A stretch of 64,000 bases of DNA from Prunus persica (lineage: Eukaryota; Streptophyta; Magnoliopsida; Rosales; Rosaceae): contig NC_034009.1 in assembly GCF_000346465.2 (NCBI RefSeq), forward strand, positions 32,095,251 through 32,159,250, in the 5' to 3' direction. The notes under the pieces were generated by a model. It had not been told where the DNA came from. It saw only the letters and a program-made list of their open reading frames with translations, and made no database searches. Below are positions 23,397 through 35,979 of the stretch, piece by piece (the first letter of the stretch is position 1; every line of letters begins with the position of its first letter). Made by a program: the position numbers and the translations under genes.

Positions 23397-25053
23397 CTTT
23401 CTTTCAACCGCATCATGCGATCATCACTTGAAAGGTTCCTCTCTCCCAATAAACTCTGGAGACAGCTCTTCATTTTCAGGGTTCACATCAATGACAATCG
23501 AATCATCAACATATGGAGTCACCCTTGCTCCAGAGCCAGTCTTAACCAATGCTCTTAACCCAGATTGGAAATCAGAGATGTAGAAATCTACCACACGCCT
23601 CTGTCAAATGACATAAATAGAAAATTATGGTCAAAAGTGTGAAATCTAAAGCCCAAGAATTTTCAAGCCTGGTAGCCATAAAAGTCGTCCCTTGGCATCA
23701 CCATGCAATGGCTGCTTGCAGCAACAGAACATTCAAAGCAGGAAGGCAAATAAACCAGAAACAAATATATTAACAAAATTCAAATAGCAACACTTAGTGG
23801 ATTGGCAATTGCACTGTACATCAGCTCTACAAACACATTAAAAACTGTCCAGGCACTAGAATTAAAATTAGCCAACGGCAAAATCTAAATATTTTGAAAG
23901 TTAATGAGAAGTAAAATTCAGTTCGTTAATTATGAAAACCTCAACCCCAGCCCAAATAAAAAAGGGAAAGAAAAGCAGAAAGAGAAATACTATAAGTTAT
24001 CCATCAAACATTAAGCTGACTCAGTTACTCACTTCTATGGACCTGAGCCCCCAAGTGAAGCGATGATGTGTAGGGTTGGCAGCTTTTGAATCCCATCCTC
24101 GATACTCGTACAAACTTGTAGATGTATACACACATCTAGGAACCTTCTGAAAGGACAACTCAAGGGGCAGATTGCCACAAGTGACCACCTTCAAAAACAG
24201 AACCAGAAATAACTTGTGAAAACTATTGATTAACATTTGCAGAAGAATAGCTAAGCTCAACAAAAAGGAAAAACACTAAGTCCTTTAACCCGTTTGTAGA
24301 ACCTAGAAAATAAATGTTATAGAGATATAGTATTTCCAGCAATTAAATTCCTCCATGTATCTTCATCCCACCGTCCTTCATAGATCTCAATAACAATTAT
24401 AAGCCATACCATCAACAGAGACTGGATAATCTGTTGATGGTACCCCTGAGACCTTCACAAATTACCCATTCTTTGCAGTCCTCAGCTCAGAATCTGAATA
24501 ACTAGCGATGTAACCTATAATAGCTCGTCTTCCCCAATAAGTATTCCATGTGAATAGTGTAGCAACTGCACCAAAAAGGATCACAACCACAATGAGGAGA
24601 TATGCATTGTGGACTGCACCTAGAATAAAACCACCAGCTGTGAACCCCATCACAAAAAGTAGAAAGACCATAATATTAGCTTTGGGAAGCTCTTCCTAAA
24701 CGAAAACTCGTCACCTTGGCTAAGAGTAGTAATGGCCTGATTGTGAACAATGGAGGAACCTTGTACTTTTATTGATCCCATTGACTCCAAAGGACCAGAT
24801 ACCTTAAGAGGGGCCCCAGAAGCATTTAGTGGGCCAGAAGAAATGGGTCCAGATGTAATGAGACCTGTTGCAGGGAGAACAGGAGGAAGAGGTCCAGAGT
24901 TTTGGCGGCCAGTTGGTGTTACCCCACCAGATTGAGGACCAGACGACTTCTTAAGAGGTTTCCCATGCTTATTTAGCGGTCCAGAATTTGACTTCTTTAA
25001 GGAAGCTGGACCAGGCATGCCTCCAGTTAATACGGGACCTGATGTGGTCCTGA
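23397..25053 (-). pseudogene. Truncated, frameshifted fragment of an At1g16860-like membrane protein gene
   Basis: Minus-strand exons with GT donors are visible. The first (24466-25053) encodes Ser/Gly/Pro-rich SGPLNKHGKPLKKSSGPQSG and then a membrane region (MGFTAGGFILGAVHN). The second (24033 to about 24200) encodes VTCGNLPLELSFQKVPRCVYTS. The third (23397-23600) encodes RRVVDFYISDFQSGLRALVK. These match plant proteins annotated as uncharacterised membrane protein At1g16860-like. Breaks include a one-base frameshift near 24668 just before the membrane segment, a short deletion with frameshift near 23435 (after SPEFI), loss at the start of the second exon, and no N-terminal or C-terminal exons. 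Because introns are retained, this is DNA-level capture or duplication, not a processed copy. Confidence 0.8.
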
Positions 25054-25407
25054 CTTTGATAACAAAATTCTAGAGAAGTTACTCCATTTATTCCCTTCAG
25101 GTGTGATGGAGATCAAGTAATTCTATCAGCAAAATTTGAACATCAATAAGCTTACACCAGAACCCCAAGTTTAGCTCCATAAACATTCTAAGCAGGGAGT
25201 GTATATCATTGTCTTTATGTTATTGCCCTAAGACACCAAAGAGGATTATTCTCATTGCTACATATAAGAAAGAATCTGGAATTGATAGATCACAAACGGA
25301 AAGATAGACCTAGAAAATAATCAAGAAGAGACCACTCATACCAACAGATTGCCTACAACTTTCAACAACGGTTATTGGTAAAAAAACTTCAAAATTTATG
25401 ATTTAAT

Positions 25408-25680
25408 TGTCAAAGGAAATCAGATTTAAATGCCAGCAGATTCTTTCATTAATTAGATACATGTATATGTGGTAGGTTCGCTATAATTAGATATATGTAT
25501 TAGATACATGTATATGTGGTAGGTTAGCTATAATTAGATACATGTATATGTGGTAGGTGAGCTGTTTTCAGGGGCTGAATATCAGCCTGTGTTCTTTCCT
25601 AATTAACTTGTATTCTGTCCATATAATGGGCAATTCTCGATGAATAGAGATACATTATTTAGAAAGACTCTAAATTGTCA
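25408..25680 (+). repeat. Left LTR of the Copia element
   Basis: The 273-bp LTR starts TGTC and ends GTCA. It contains three near-copies of a ~36-bp unit (TTAGATACATGTATATGTGGTAGGT and similar, about 25455-25560), placed as U3 enhancer-type repeats would be. Confidence 0.95.
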
Positions 25681-25796
25681 TGGTATCAGAGCTATAGCTC
25701 TGAATTATCTCTCGCTCCCAAGTCTCTTAGTCTCAGTTATCTCTTGCTCTCAAGTCTCTTAGTCTCGGTTATTCTTGATCAAGTTCTCTTGACATC

Positions 25797-28715
25797 ATGT
25801 CTTCGGATAAGTCTGAGGTTTCTTTGATTCGTTTCAATGGCAAGAACTACTCTGCTTGGGTGTTTCACTTCGGGATTTTCGTCAAAGGTAAGGAGGCGTG
25901 GGGACATGTTGATGACCCAGCTCCTGACAAAAACAAAGACAAAGACCAGCACGCCAAGTGGGAAGTCAAGGACGCTCAAGTTATGACATGGATTTTAGGA
26001 TCTGTCGAACCTAATATCATCTTGAACCTTCGATCATCTTAGACTGCAGCTCAGATGTGGACTTACCTGAAGAAGATCTATAGTCAACGAAACACTGCTC
26101 GTCGGTTCCAGCTTGAACATTAATTGGCCGCTCTCCAACAGGATAGCCTTTCTATCTCTGATTTTTACTCTAGATTGACTAATCTTTGGGGTTAATACAC
26201 TGATATAGTTTATGCTGACTTACCATCCGAAGGTCTTAGTTCTGTTCAATCTGTCCATGAAACTACCTAGAGGGATCAATTTCTAATGAAACTGAGACCT
26301 GAATTTGAAGGCACCAGATCCAATCTTATGAACCGAGAATCTGTCCCCTCCTTGGATACATGCCTCAATGATCTCGTTCGCGAGGAACAGCGCCTTCTCA
26401 CTCAAACCACCATGGAACAACGGCGGTCTGCATCTGTTCCTGTGGCCTATGCAGCACAAGGTAAGCCACGAGGCAGGGATATGAGCATTGTTCAGTGTTT
26501 TTGTTGCAAGGGATTTGGTCATTATGCTGCAAATTGTCCCCGAAAATTCTGCCACTACTGCAAAAAGGATGGCCATATCATCAAGGAATGTCCTACTCGA
26601 CCCCCCAAGAAATCAGAGACCGCATATACTGTCTCCGTTGGCTCTTCTAGTGCTGGTAGTTCTGTGACTGCAGCACCGCTGACACAAAGTGCTCCTGTTC
26701 AACCTGTGACCCCTGACATGATTCAACAAATGATCATTTCTGCATTTTCAGCTTTAGGACTCTCAGGTAAACCCTTCTCTACATCATCTCCTTGGTACTT
26801 TGATTCCGGGGCTTCCCATCATATGACAAACAATGCTGATTCTCTTACCAATGTAAACAAATATTTCGGAAATCTCAAAATTCATACTGCTGATGGCAAT
26901 CATTTACCTATCACGGCCACTGGTGATGTTTCTTCCTCTCTCACTGATGTCTTTGTATCTCCTGGTCTTACCACCAATCTTGTGTCTGTCGGTCAGTTGG
27001 TTGATAATGATTGCAAAGTGGAATTCTCTAAATCTGGTTGTGTTGTGCAGGATCAACAGTTAGGGAGGATGATCGCGAGGGGGCCTAAAGTGGGACGTCT
27101 TTTTCCTCTTCAATTTCCTTTGTCTTCTTTTTCACCCTTTGTCTCTTGTAATTCTGCTCATGTTGATTACCAAGCGTGGCATAAACGTCTCGGACATCCA
27201 AACTCTACTGTACTTCATGATTTACTGAAATCTGGTTTTCTTGGGAATAAAGAATCACCATCTCTTAGTGCTGTTCAATTTGATTGCAATTCTTGCAGAC
27301 TTGGCAAAAGTAAGACTCTGCCATTTCCTATTCACACACCCCATGTAGTCCAACCTTTTGATTTGATACATAGTGATGTGTGGGGTATGGCACCCGTCAC
27401 TTCTCATGCTAATTACAAATACTTCGTCACTTTTATTGACGACTATAGCCGTTTCACATGGATATATTTTCTACATTCTAAAGATGAAGTCTTTTCTGTT
27501 TTAAAGATTTTTCATGCATATATTCAGACCCAATTTTCGGCCCATATCAAAATCCTTCGTTCTGACAATGGGGGTGAGTATATGTCTCATTTGTTTCAGG
27601 ACTTCTTACAGACTCATGGCATCATCTCTCAGCGGTCTTGCCCTTCAACACCTCAACAAAATGGGGTGGCTGAAAGGAAGAACCGTCACCTTCTTGATGT
27701 TGTTCGCACTCTCCTGTTAGAGTCATCTACGCCCTCTCGTTTTTGGTGTGAAGCTCTCTCCACTGCTGTCCATCTCATCAACAGGTTGCCTTCTCCCACA
27801 TTGCACCACAACTCTCCTTTCACCAAGTTATTTGGTCGCCCTCCATCTTATTCCAACCTTCGTACATTTGGTTGTGTCTGTTATGTTCATCTTCCTGCAC
27901 ATGAACGCACAAAACTCACGGCTCAATCGATCCAGTGTGCTTTCCTAGGATATTCAATCCACCAGAAAGGTTTTCTTTGCTACGATCCAAATTTGCGCCG
28001 CATTCGAGTTTCTAGAAATGTCATCTTTCTAGAAAATCAGTATTTTTTTCCCACGCATCAGGACCCCGTTTCTCCTTCATTTTCTGTTTTGCCTATGTTT
28101 ACTAACTCTTCTGCAGCTCCTGTTTTAAATATCTCTTCTCCAGCTCCAGTCCCTTCTCAGCCTCTCTTAGTGTATCAACGACGCTCCTCCGCCACTTCCC
28201 ATCAACCTCCAGCACCTCCCCAGCCCCCTCCGGCTCCTTCCCCGACTGCTGCTCCTGTTCCAGCAACTGCACCTCCCCCCCTCAGACAGAGTACTCGGGT
28301 TCGTAGACCACCAGATAGGTTTGGTTCCTCTCCTCTTTCCCTCTTCACTGCCACCTTGTCTTCTATTTCTCTTCCTTCGTCTTATACACAGGCCATGAAG
28401 CATGAGTGTTGGCGGACAGCGATTGAAATTGAGCTTCTCGCACTTGAGGAAAACCAAACTTGGGACGTTGTTCCATGTCCCTCCTCCGTGAAACCCCTTG
28501 GCAGTAAGTTCGTGTTTTCTGTCAAGCTTCGTTCTGATGGGTCCATAGACCGTTATAAGGCTCGGTTAGTGGCACTTGGCAACAAACAAGAATATGGTCT
28601 CGACTATGATGAGACCTTCACACCAGTTGCCAAAATGACCACTGTCCGCCCTTGCTGCATCCCAATCCTGGCCCTTACATCAAATGGATTTCAAGAACGC
28701 ATTCCTTCACGGTGA
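25797..28715 (+). pseudogene. Copia gag, protease, integrase and N-terminal reverse transcriptase, with stops
   Basis: The frame opens at 25797 (MSSDKSEVSLIRFNGKNYSAW, a typical Copia gag start). In-frame stops lie at 26040-26042 (TAG), 26121-26123 (TAA), 26193-26195 (TAA) and 26268-26270 (TAG). From 26286 it is open for 809 codons. In order come two zinc knuckles (CFCCKGFGHYAANC and CHYCKKDGHIIKEC), a protease site (WYFDSGASHHMT), the pre-integrase HKRLGHPN, the integrase core (DDYSRFTWIYF, SDNGGEY), and the start of reverse transcriptase (RYKARLVALGNKQEYGLDYDETF). Near 28650 a small deletion shifts the frame, and it closes at 28715. One gag zinc knuckle is usual; two is a variant. Confidence 0.93.
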
Positions 28716-29895
28716 TCTCAAGGAAGAAGTTTACTTGAAACTTCCCTCTGGTATGCCTACTTCCTCACCTAATGATGTTTGCAAACTGAAACGTTCTTTG
28801 TATGGTTTGAAGCAGGCCCCGCGAGTATGGTTTGAAAAGTTTCGCTCCACTTTGCTTGGTCTTTCTTTCACTCAGAGTCAGTATGACTCCTCTCTTTTTC
28901 TACAACGGACATCCATGGGTATCGTTGTTCTTCTTGTTTATGTGGATGATATTGTCATCACTGGCTCTGACTTGGAGGCAATCTCTGCAATTCAGACTTT
29001 GTTGCATTCTACTTTCCACATGAAAGATCTTGGTCAGCTCACTTATTTCTTGGGTTTAGAGGTCCATCATCACCCTCATGGTCTCTTCTTGCATCAGCAC
29101 AAGTACAGTCAAGATCTGGTTCAGTTAGCCGGCCTCACCAACACTACTTCCGTTGACACTCCCATGGAACTTAATGTGAAATATCGACGTGACGACGGGG
29201 AGCTTCTTGAGGATCCTACTACCTATCGGAAGCTGGTTGGTAGTCTTATCTATCTAACCATCACCCGACCAGACATCTCTTATGCTGTTCACACTGTCAG
29301 CAAGTTCATGCAAGCCCTGAGGCATCACCATCTCTCTGCCGTTCGCCGCATCATTCGCTATATTCTTGGCACACCTAGTCGTGGCTTGTTCTTCCCTACA
29401 GGTTCTTCTCTTCAGCTTCAGGCCTATAGTGACGCTGATTGGGCCGGTTGCCCAGACACCAGGAGACCTACTACTGGCTGGTGTATGTTTCTTGGTGATG
29501 CCCTTATCTCTTGGAAATGCAAGAAGCAAGACCACGTCTCCAAATCATCTACTGAGGCAGAGTATCGCGCCATGTCTGCTGTGTGCTCCGAGATCATTTG
29601 GCTGTGTGGTCTCCTCACAGAGCTTGGGTTCAATCCACTTCATCCTACTCCACTGCATGCTGACAACACAAGTGCCATCCAAATTGCAGCCAACCCCGTC
29701 TATCACGAACGCACCAAGCACATCGAGGTTGACTGTCACTCCATCCGAGAAGCCTATGATCATCAGGTTATCACCCTTCCACATGTCTCCACTACTCTGC
29801 AGATTGCCGATATCTTCACCAAATCCATGCCACGTCAGCGCCATCATTTCATCGTTAGCAAATTGATGCTTGTCGATTTCCCAGCATCAATTTGA
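28684..29895 (+). pseudogene. Copia reverse transcriptase (C-terminal part) and RNase H
   Basis: This is the continuation in a different frame after the break near 28650. It begins at MDFKNAFLHGDL and contains the catalytic motif YVDDIVITG, the thumb region (KDLGQLTYFLGLEV) and RNase H (AYSDADWAG, KSSTEAEYRAMS, HADNTSAIQIAANPVYHERTK). It ends in TGA at 29893-29895 just before the polypurine tract. This part has no internal stop. Confidence 0.93.
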
Positions 29896-29902
29896 GGGGG
29901 GA

Positions 29903-30175
29903 TGTCAAAGGAAATCAGATTTAAATGCCAGCAGATTCTTTCATTAATTAGATACATGTATATGTGGTAGGTTCGCTATAATTAGATATATGTATTAGAT
30001 ACATGTATATGTGGTAGGTTAGCTATAATTAGATACATGTATATGTGGTAGGTGAGCTGTTTTCAGGGGCTGAATATCAGCCTGTGTTCTTTCCTAATTA
30101 ACTTGTATTCTGTCCATATAATGGGCAATTCTCGATGAATAGAGATACATTATTTAGAAAGACTCTAAATTGTCA
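29903..30175 (+). repeat. Right LTR of the Copia element
   Basis: Same length as the left LTR; I saw no difference between the two on visual comparison. Confidence 0.95.
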
Positions 30176-30310
30176 TTAATTTTACGTGATCACTTTCAAG
30201 GCCAATGAATGCAAAATTGTGCTCAATTTCATATGCGGAAATTCCACCAAATCTCCCATGATGAAATGCTTAGTTACATAAACAACGCAAGAATAAGACA
30301 GTGGACAGAC

Positions 30311-32324
30311 CTATGAGGTCCACCCCTGGGAATAGGAATTTCAGTCCTCCATCCCTTTCCTAATGCTTTTCCATCCTTAACAGCAAGACTCCAATGATCT
30401 ACCTCTCCATTACATGAAGTCTATATATACATGAGCACACAAAAATACACAAATACATCTATAATATATACATATATAAACAGATATCCTACAATGAAAT
30501 CAGGTGGTATTAAATACGAGCAAAATGACAGAAATACATGGTATAAATGACATTCTCATTCACAAACATGTGTATGCACGCAGCACAATACAGGAATACA
30601 CAGTGATCGATTTCAGTATCATACAGCATTTAACAACAGAAACATACACTTCATTCTATGCAATCTTATTAAGGCAAAAACAAACCTAGGAACTGGTAAA
30701 GGGGGCATGTCCCGCCACTACTTTGTCTCAGTATCAAGCACGAATGTATGGGCAGTGGGCCCTCTGCACTGTGGCCCATACTGTCCTGTGACAATGTAAT
30801 GTACCTTCCGTCGGTTACCATTCCTAGATTTGAATGTGCCATTTCTTTTGGCATATCAAATCTTCCTCCCCATGTATTATCACTGAAATTGTAGATATCA
30901 ACATGTGAATGTACCTAAAGTAAACAATAAACAGAAGGGACAGCCCATTAACATAAGAAGGGAGGGTGAATCTTTTCGGTTTTGGTGAACAAGTGAATAT
31001 AATAAAACATGTTTATCATAGTTCCGCATAAGCGGTAGGATCTGATCTATCCCCAGCAGTTGAGTTGAGGCCCAATTCATTGATGTCACCAGTCATGAAG
31101 CAGTTTGTGATTTTCCTCTTCTTCTTTTTTCGGTAGTAAACATTATAATCTAATTCGAAAAAATAGAGTAAAAAATATGTGATCATGTGTCTCTCTATAA
31201 TAAAAAAAGACGATGCAGAAAATTACAGAATAAATTTACAACTATTTCATAATACCCACAAAATAAAGATAAATTAAACTAAAGGCAATATCCTAAAACT
31301 CTTTGAATAGATTCCCATAAAGACACCACAGTTCTACTCGATACAATTAAGCCAAAGTAAGAACCCATAAAAACACACCCTCTTCAACCCATCTAATCTC
31401 ACTTTTTAACTACCGGATTCCAAAAATTTAAAGAATAAGGATTATCCTGAGCAGTTTGTACTACAATCTTCGATTTGCCTTGCTACTCCTAGCAATTCCT
31501 AATCTACTTGCAACACAAACATCTTCTTTTAAATCTTGATATTCTTATCCAATTCTCTGCATGCTCCATAGAATAGAAACCCTTCTCTCTCATGTAGCAG
31601 TTTGTGATACAACCACCTCTTCAACAAATTCTTCCCCCAACAATAGTGCTAAACAAATCTAGAACCATTTCTAGTTTCTACACGATTTCATTGTTTCTTT
31701 TTATTTTATTTTATAATTTCTTCAGCAAATGTAGCTAATAACATAATACAGTGTGAATATTCATATTGAGTACATGTGCGTCAAACTAGTCAATCTTCAC
31801 TTCCAAAAGTTCCATAACCCACAAAATAATGCGCAGAGCTATTCTTTATTTATCTTAAAAGTTATTTGCACAGAAGCATCAACAATTTATTTCGTTAAGG
31901 GACTACATTAAATCAGTTCATTTCCCAAATACAAAAGAAGATAGAATTCCCATAGCATCAGCTAAAACAAGATCTCAAGAAAATGTAAGACTAATCTATA
32001 CAGTAGTCATTTCAAAGGGGTTAAGTTTAAAAGTAATGTGCTAAATCATGAAAATTTGGATGTTAAAAAATAAGCAACAGACCATTTTAATAAATAAAAA
32101 AGGACATAGCCTGAAAAATTCAGTAGAGACAGCTAGCATGAACAATATAAAAAACAATTTAGTTAAGGAGCAATACAAGGTTCTCACATAATCAATGGTA
32201 CTGTATCCAGCAAACACGAATAGAAGATTCTTTATCTGTATAGCCGCCCCATCCAAGCGAGCTACAGGTGCATCAGCCATCTTTTCCCATTTTAATTCTG
32301 GTCCAGGCAAATCAGCCAAAGTTG
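30311..32324 (-). pseudogene. Broken fragment of a kelch-repeat gene (At3g27220-like)
   Basis: Minus-strand exons with splice sites are visible. 32188-32324 encodes DLPGPELKWEKMADAPVARL and then FAGYSTIDY. 30686-30914 encodes VHSHVDIYNFSDNTWGGRFD and then MPKEMAHSNLGMVTDGRY. 30311-30420 encodes WSLAVKDGKALGKGWRTEIP. These match plant kelch-repeat membrane proteins of the At3g27220 type. Breaks include a one-base deletion just after VTDGRYI (near 30800), an in-frame TAG near 30722 in the other phase, and an internal loss of about ten codons near 30405. N-terminal and C-terminal parts are absent. Introns are retained (30421-30685, 30915-32187). It lies in the same orientation as the At1g16860-like fragment. 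Confidence 0.8.
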
Positions 32325-33560
32325 CTAATAAAACTCAACCAGGAGCAGTATCGTTTTTATTATTTACCTAAAGGTAACAGAATAGTGGTCAAATTCAGAG
32401 CTGAAACAAGGATCAGTTAGAACTTTATTTGCCATTAATTTAACATAACAGGAAAAGGTTCTAGAAGATAAGTAAAAGGACAACGCATTGGTTTCATAAA
32501 AGTGGAAATTCACTTCTGCTTAACCCATTGATGGATGGAATTAAGCTCCAATAACAGGACCATTGTTTTTCTAATAGCTACAGAATTTACTCATATGCCC
32601 AATAACAGAAACCCAAATTCATGAAATCTTCACTTTGCTTTTCAAGTGGAACCAGAAAATCATCCTAAAAGCTCAAAATAAAGAATAGGAGTTCATGCAA
32701 TTTCATAATTTTCAATATGCCGAATATACTAATATCCAAAATCTTATATCCGTTTTCTTCTATGGCATCTTCTCAGCACCCACAACAAAATCAAATTTGA
32801 AATTTGCAAAAACTAATCAAATAAGCAACAATGAACTTCAACAAAGAAACCTAGCAAACTTTTTTTTTTTTTCATTTTCCACAATGTTTCACAAACCGCC
32901 GGTAAGAATTCACATGAAGAAGAAAAACCCACAACAATGGGGGTGAATTAGCTCGTCGAAATCCACAGAAACACTAATCACAATGTACAACTACCAACAA
33001 TGAGCTTCAATGATCAACCAACTCTCACATCAAGAAATAAAAGCACCAATTCCTTTGCGGAACACTTTAACACACTAAACAAGACCGTGACTAAAATATT
33101 CATACAAACTCAGCAGCAAAAACCAGCTTCAATATAGCAACCAAACAAACTAAAAAGGCACATTTCCTCACAAATCAGACAATACTGAGATCAAATTCAC
33201 ATGAAAAATCCTGAACCAGCACGAATGAGCTTCAACAAAACAACCAAACAATAAAAAGTATAATTTTCTTCCCCGTTTTGACACAAGCCAACCAATACCC
33301 AGATGAGAATTCACATAAAAACGCAAGACTTCAACAAGATGATAACAAAGAGCCAAACAAACCTTTTACGGGTTCGTCGTCAGTCTTCTTGGGTGTGAGG
33401 ATCAGACTGGGTTTTGAAATATCAAGGGGAGGAGCCAATTGGAGGCAATGGAGATATAGGAATTAGCAAAACGAGGTGAGGAAGCCCAGAGGAAATCAGC
33501 AATCAGTGCAAGCCCCAATAGGCCAACGCATATCAACACCGAGCAAGTCGATGTGTGCTT
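32325..33560. other. Gene-free stretch upstream of the kelch fragment
   Basis: The stretch is AT-rich. On the minus strand a moderately GC-rich patch with a GT site (about 33365-33480) could be a leftover 5' UTR or first exon, but no protein is recognisable. Confidence 0.35.
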
Positions 33561-34500
33561 CGCGGAGGTCTAGCCGCGCGGCTATACTATTTAAAAATCC
33601 AGTATCGCCGAACGGCTATACGCTTTACTTAAAAAAAATAGAATAGCGCCTACGTGTCAAAATACGTACAGCCGCACGGCTGTACGATTTAAATACATTA
33701 TATTCAAGCGGTATATCCGGGCGGCTATATTATTTTTTAAAAACAATTAAAACACAGATTATAGCCGAACGGCTGTACGATTTTTTCAAAAAAATAGACC
33801 CCCTAGCGATTAGATGCCACGTGTCAAAATACGTATAGCCGATCGGCTATACTATCTTTTTTAAAAAATCATAGTCTAGCCGCGCGGCTATACTATGTTA
33901 ATACATTATATTTCAAAGGTGTAGCCACCCGGCTGTACTATTTTTAAAAAACAATTAAAAATACTAATGTATTTAAATAGTATAGCCGTGCGGCTATACA
34001 TATTTAAAGGTATGCTATTTATTAAACGCTATTAAAATAATAATAAAAAACCCAATAAAGCCGGTCGGCTATACCATTTTTGTTATAAAAAAAATTACAA
34101 AAAAGAGTATTACCACTCGGCTATACTCTTTATTTAAAAAAAAAAAAAATAGCTGCACAGCGCCTAGGAGCCACGTGTCAAAATAAGTCGAGTCGAGCAG
34201 CTATACTATTTTTAAAAAAATAATTAAAACATCAAGTATCACCACGTGGCTGTACTATTTTTATTAAAAAGAGGGACCCTATAGCAATTAGGTGCCACAT
34301 ATCAAAAAATATCGTAGTATAGTTTAAATACATTATATTTAAGAGGTATAGTTGAACGACCATACTATTTAATAAATAAAAAAATTAAGAAAAATTAAGA
34401 GACTTGGGTAATGCCTAATAGTAATGGATAATGCTATAAATTACTCTTATCGATAAACGAAAATTGGGGAAAAAATTTAAAAGAAAAAAGGAATCCCCGC

Positions 34501-34503
<3 letters not shown>

Positions 34504-34545
<42 letters not shown>
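34504..34545. repeat. GA microsatellite
   Basis: About 20 uninterrupted GA units lie inside the dyad-repeat field. Confidence 0.95.
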
Positions 34546-34548
<3 letters not shown>

Positions 34549-35198
34549 AGCCGCACGACTATACTATGGATTAAAGGCAATTAAAATATAAAACCCAGTG
34601 AAGCCGCGCGGCTATAAGATTTTTATAATAAATAAAAACCACGTATCTCCGCTCAGCTAGACTCCTTGTTTTTAAAAAAAGAGTTGCCGCACCACCCCCA
34701 GGTGCCATGTGTCAAAATCGGTATAGCCGTTCGGCTATACTAATTTTTAAAAAAACTAAAAACACTGAGTATAGCCGGTCGGCTGTACTAATTTTTAATT
34801 AAAAAAAAGACCCCAAATCGCCGCGTGTCAAAATAAGTTTTTAAAAAAAATATTGTAGTATAGCCGCACAGCGATACTATTGAAATACATTATATTTAAG
34901 AGGTATAGCCGCGCGGCTAAACTAGTTAATAATATAATATAGTCCCCTTCTATTGAGGGATCCCTCAAATACAATTATTTGAGGGACACCCTTTAAGGTC
35001 CTCTACGAAATATTTTTCAACGATCCAAACCCTCTATTTTTTAAGTCTACATTCATAGATCATCCTTGCAAAAAAATAGACAAATCGAAAACCGTTTCGA
35101 TATCCAATTGTGTCTTACAAAATCAATGAATATAGTACTTCAAGAAAGTACTAAAATTTCAATAATTCAATTGAGTGATCAAATGATATTGGATTCAA

Positions 35199-35201
<3 letters not shown>

Positions 35202-35231
<30 letters not shown>
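35202..35231. repeat. AT microsatellite
   Basis: An alternating AT run interrupts the dyad-repeat field between two AT-rich non-repeat patches. Confidence 0.9.
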
Positions 35232-35235
<4 letters not shown>

Positions 35236-35979
35236 AGAGGGAGAAAGAGAGATTATAGCCGCACGGCTATACTATTTATTAAAGGCAATTAAAACAAAAA
35301 AAAACCTTAGTAAAGCCGCTCGATTTTTCTTTGAATGAATGAATTGTAGTTGTAAAGTGAGAGAGAGATGTGTGGGTTTACTAATGCAGAGTTGGAGAGA
35401 GGCTTTACGTATTTATCTTTTTCTCCCAGTTGGAAGATGAGAGTGACAGTGACACAGAGAGAAAACCAATACCGATTTAAATATTCAAATATATTTAAAG
35501 AGTATAGCCGACCGACGCCGATTTAAATATTCGAATATATTTAAAGAGTATAGCCGATTGGAAGATGAGAGTGACAATGACGCAAAGAGAAAGACCGACA
35601 CTGATTTAAATATTCAAATATATTGAAAGAGTATAGCCGAGGACACCAATTTAAATATATTCGTATATATTTAAAGCGTATAATAGCACGGTTATAATTT
35701 TTAACATGCGGCTGTATTATTTAAAATTCAAAAGTGTAATTTCTTTAGGAAATGCTAACAACATTCTCTGTAATCTTTGTTTTGTTGTTGTTTTTGTTTC
35801 TAGTCAAGTGCCTCATATTCAAGTTTTACTTCATTTTGGTTTGTTTTGTATATTTTGCGAGGATAAGTCATCTTAGGATAACCATGGCGGCCATCGTTTG
35901 TTAGACGTTATGCAATTACAAAATAATTTTGCTAGCATTTCCCATAGCGGTAATAACGTAGGAAAAGTAAAAAATCAAA

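Larger units (their letters stand above)
25408..30175 (+). mobile_element. Copia LTR retrotransposon, 4768 bp, recent insertion
   Basis: Two 273-bp LTRs (25408-25680 and 29903-30175), both TGTCAAAGG...ATTGTCA, look identical base for base. An exact 5-bp target duplication TTAAT lies at 25403-25407 and 30176-30180. The primer-binding site TGGTATCAGAGC (25681-25692) is the usual initiator-tRNA site, and the polypurine tract TTTGAGGGGGGA precedes the right LTR. The domain order protease, integrase, reverse transcriptase, RNase H gives Copia. The coding region is broken in gag and between the integrase and reverse transcriptase parts. It inserted between the two captured gene fragments. Confidence 0.97.
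33565..35720. repeat. Field of ~25 short dyad-symmetric repeats, TATAGCCG-NN-CGGCTATA type
   Basis: A 16-20-bp inverted repeat recurs every 50-120 bp in AT-rich spacers. Examples are GTACAGCCGCACGGCTGTAC (33666), GTATAGCCGATCGGCTATAC (33833), GTATAGCCGTGCGGCTATAC (33980), GTATAGCCGTTCGGCTATAC (34722) and TATAGCCGCACGGCTATA (35256). The two central bases vary (CG, AA, CA, AT, TG, GT, TT). The arms can change together, as in ACAGCCG paired with CGGCTGT. A second motif, CACGTGTCAAAATA or similar, recurs at about 33651, 33817, 34170, 34291, 34703 and 34826. The field has no coding sequence. I do not recognise the family. Confidence 0.85.

Noticed and set aside
26283..29847. Several antisense frames over the Copia element
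   Set aside because: They are shadows of the sense polyprotein frame.
33565..35720. CRISPR-like array of short palindromic repeats
   Set aside because: Spacers are not of constant length, repeats are variable, and this is plant nuclear DNA with no cas genes.
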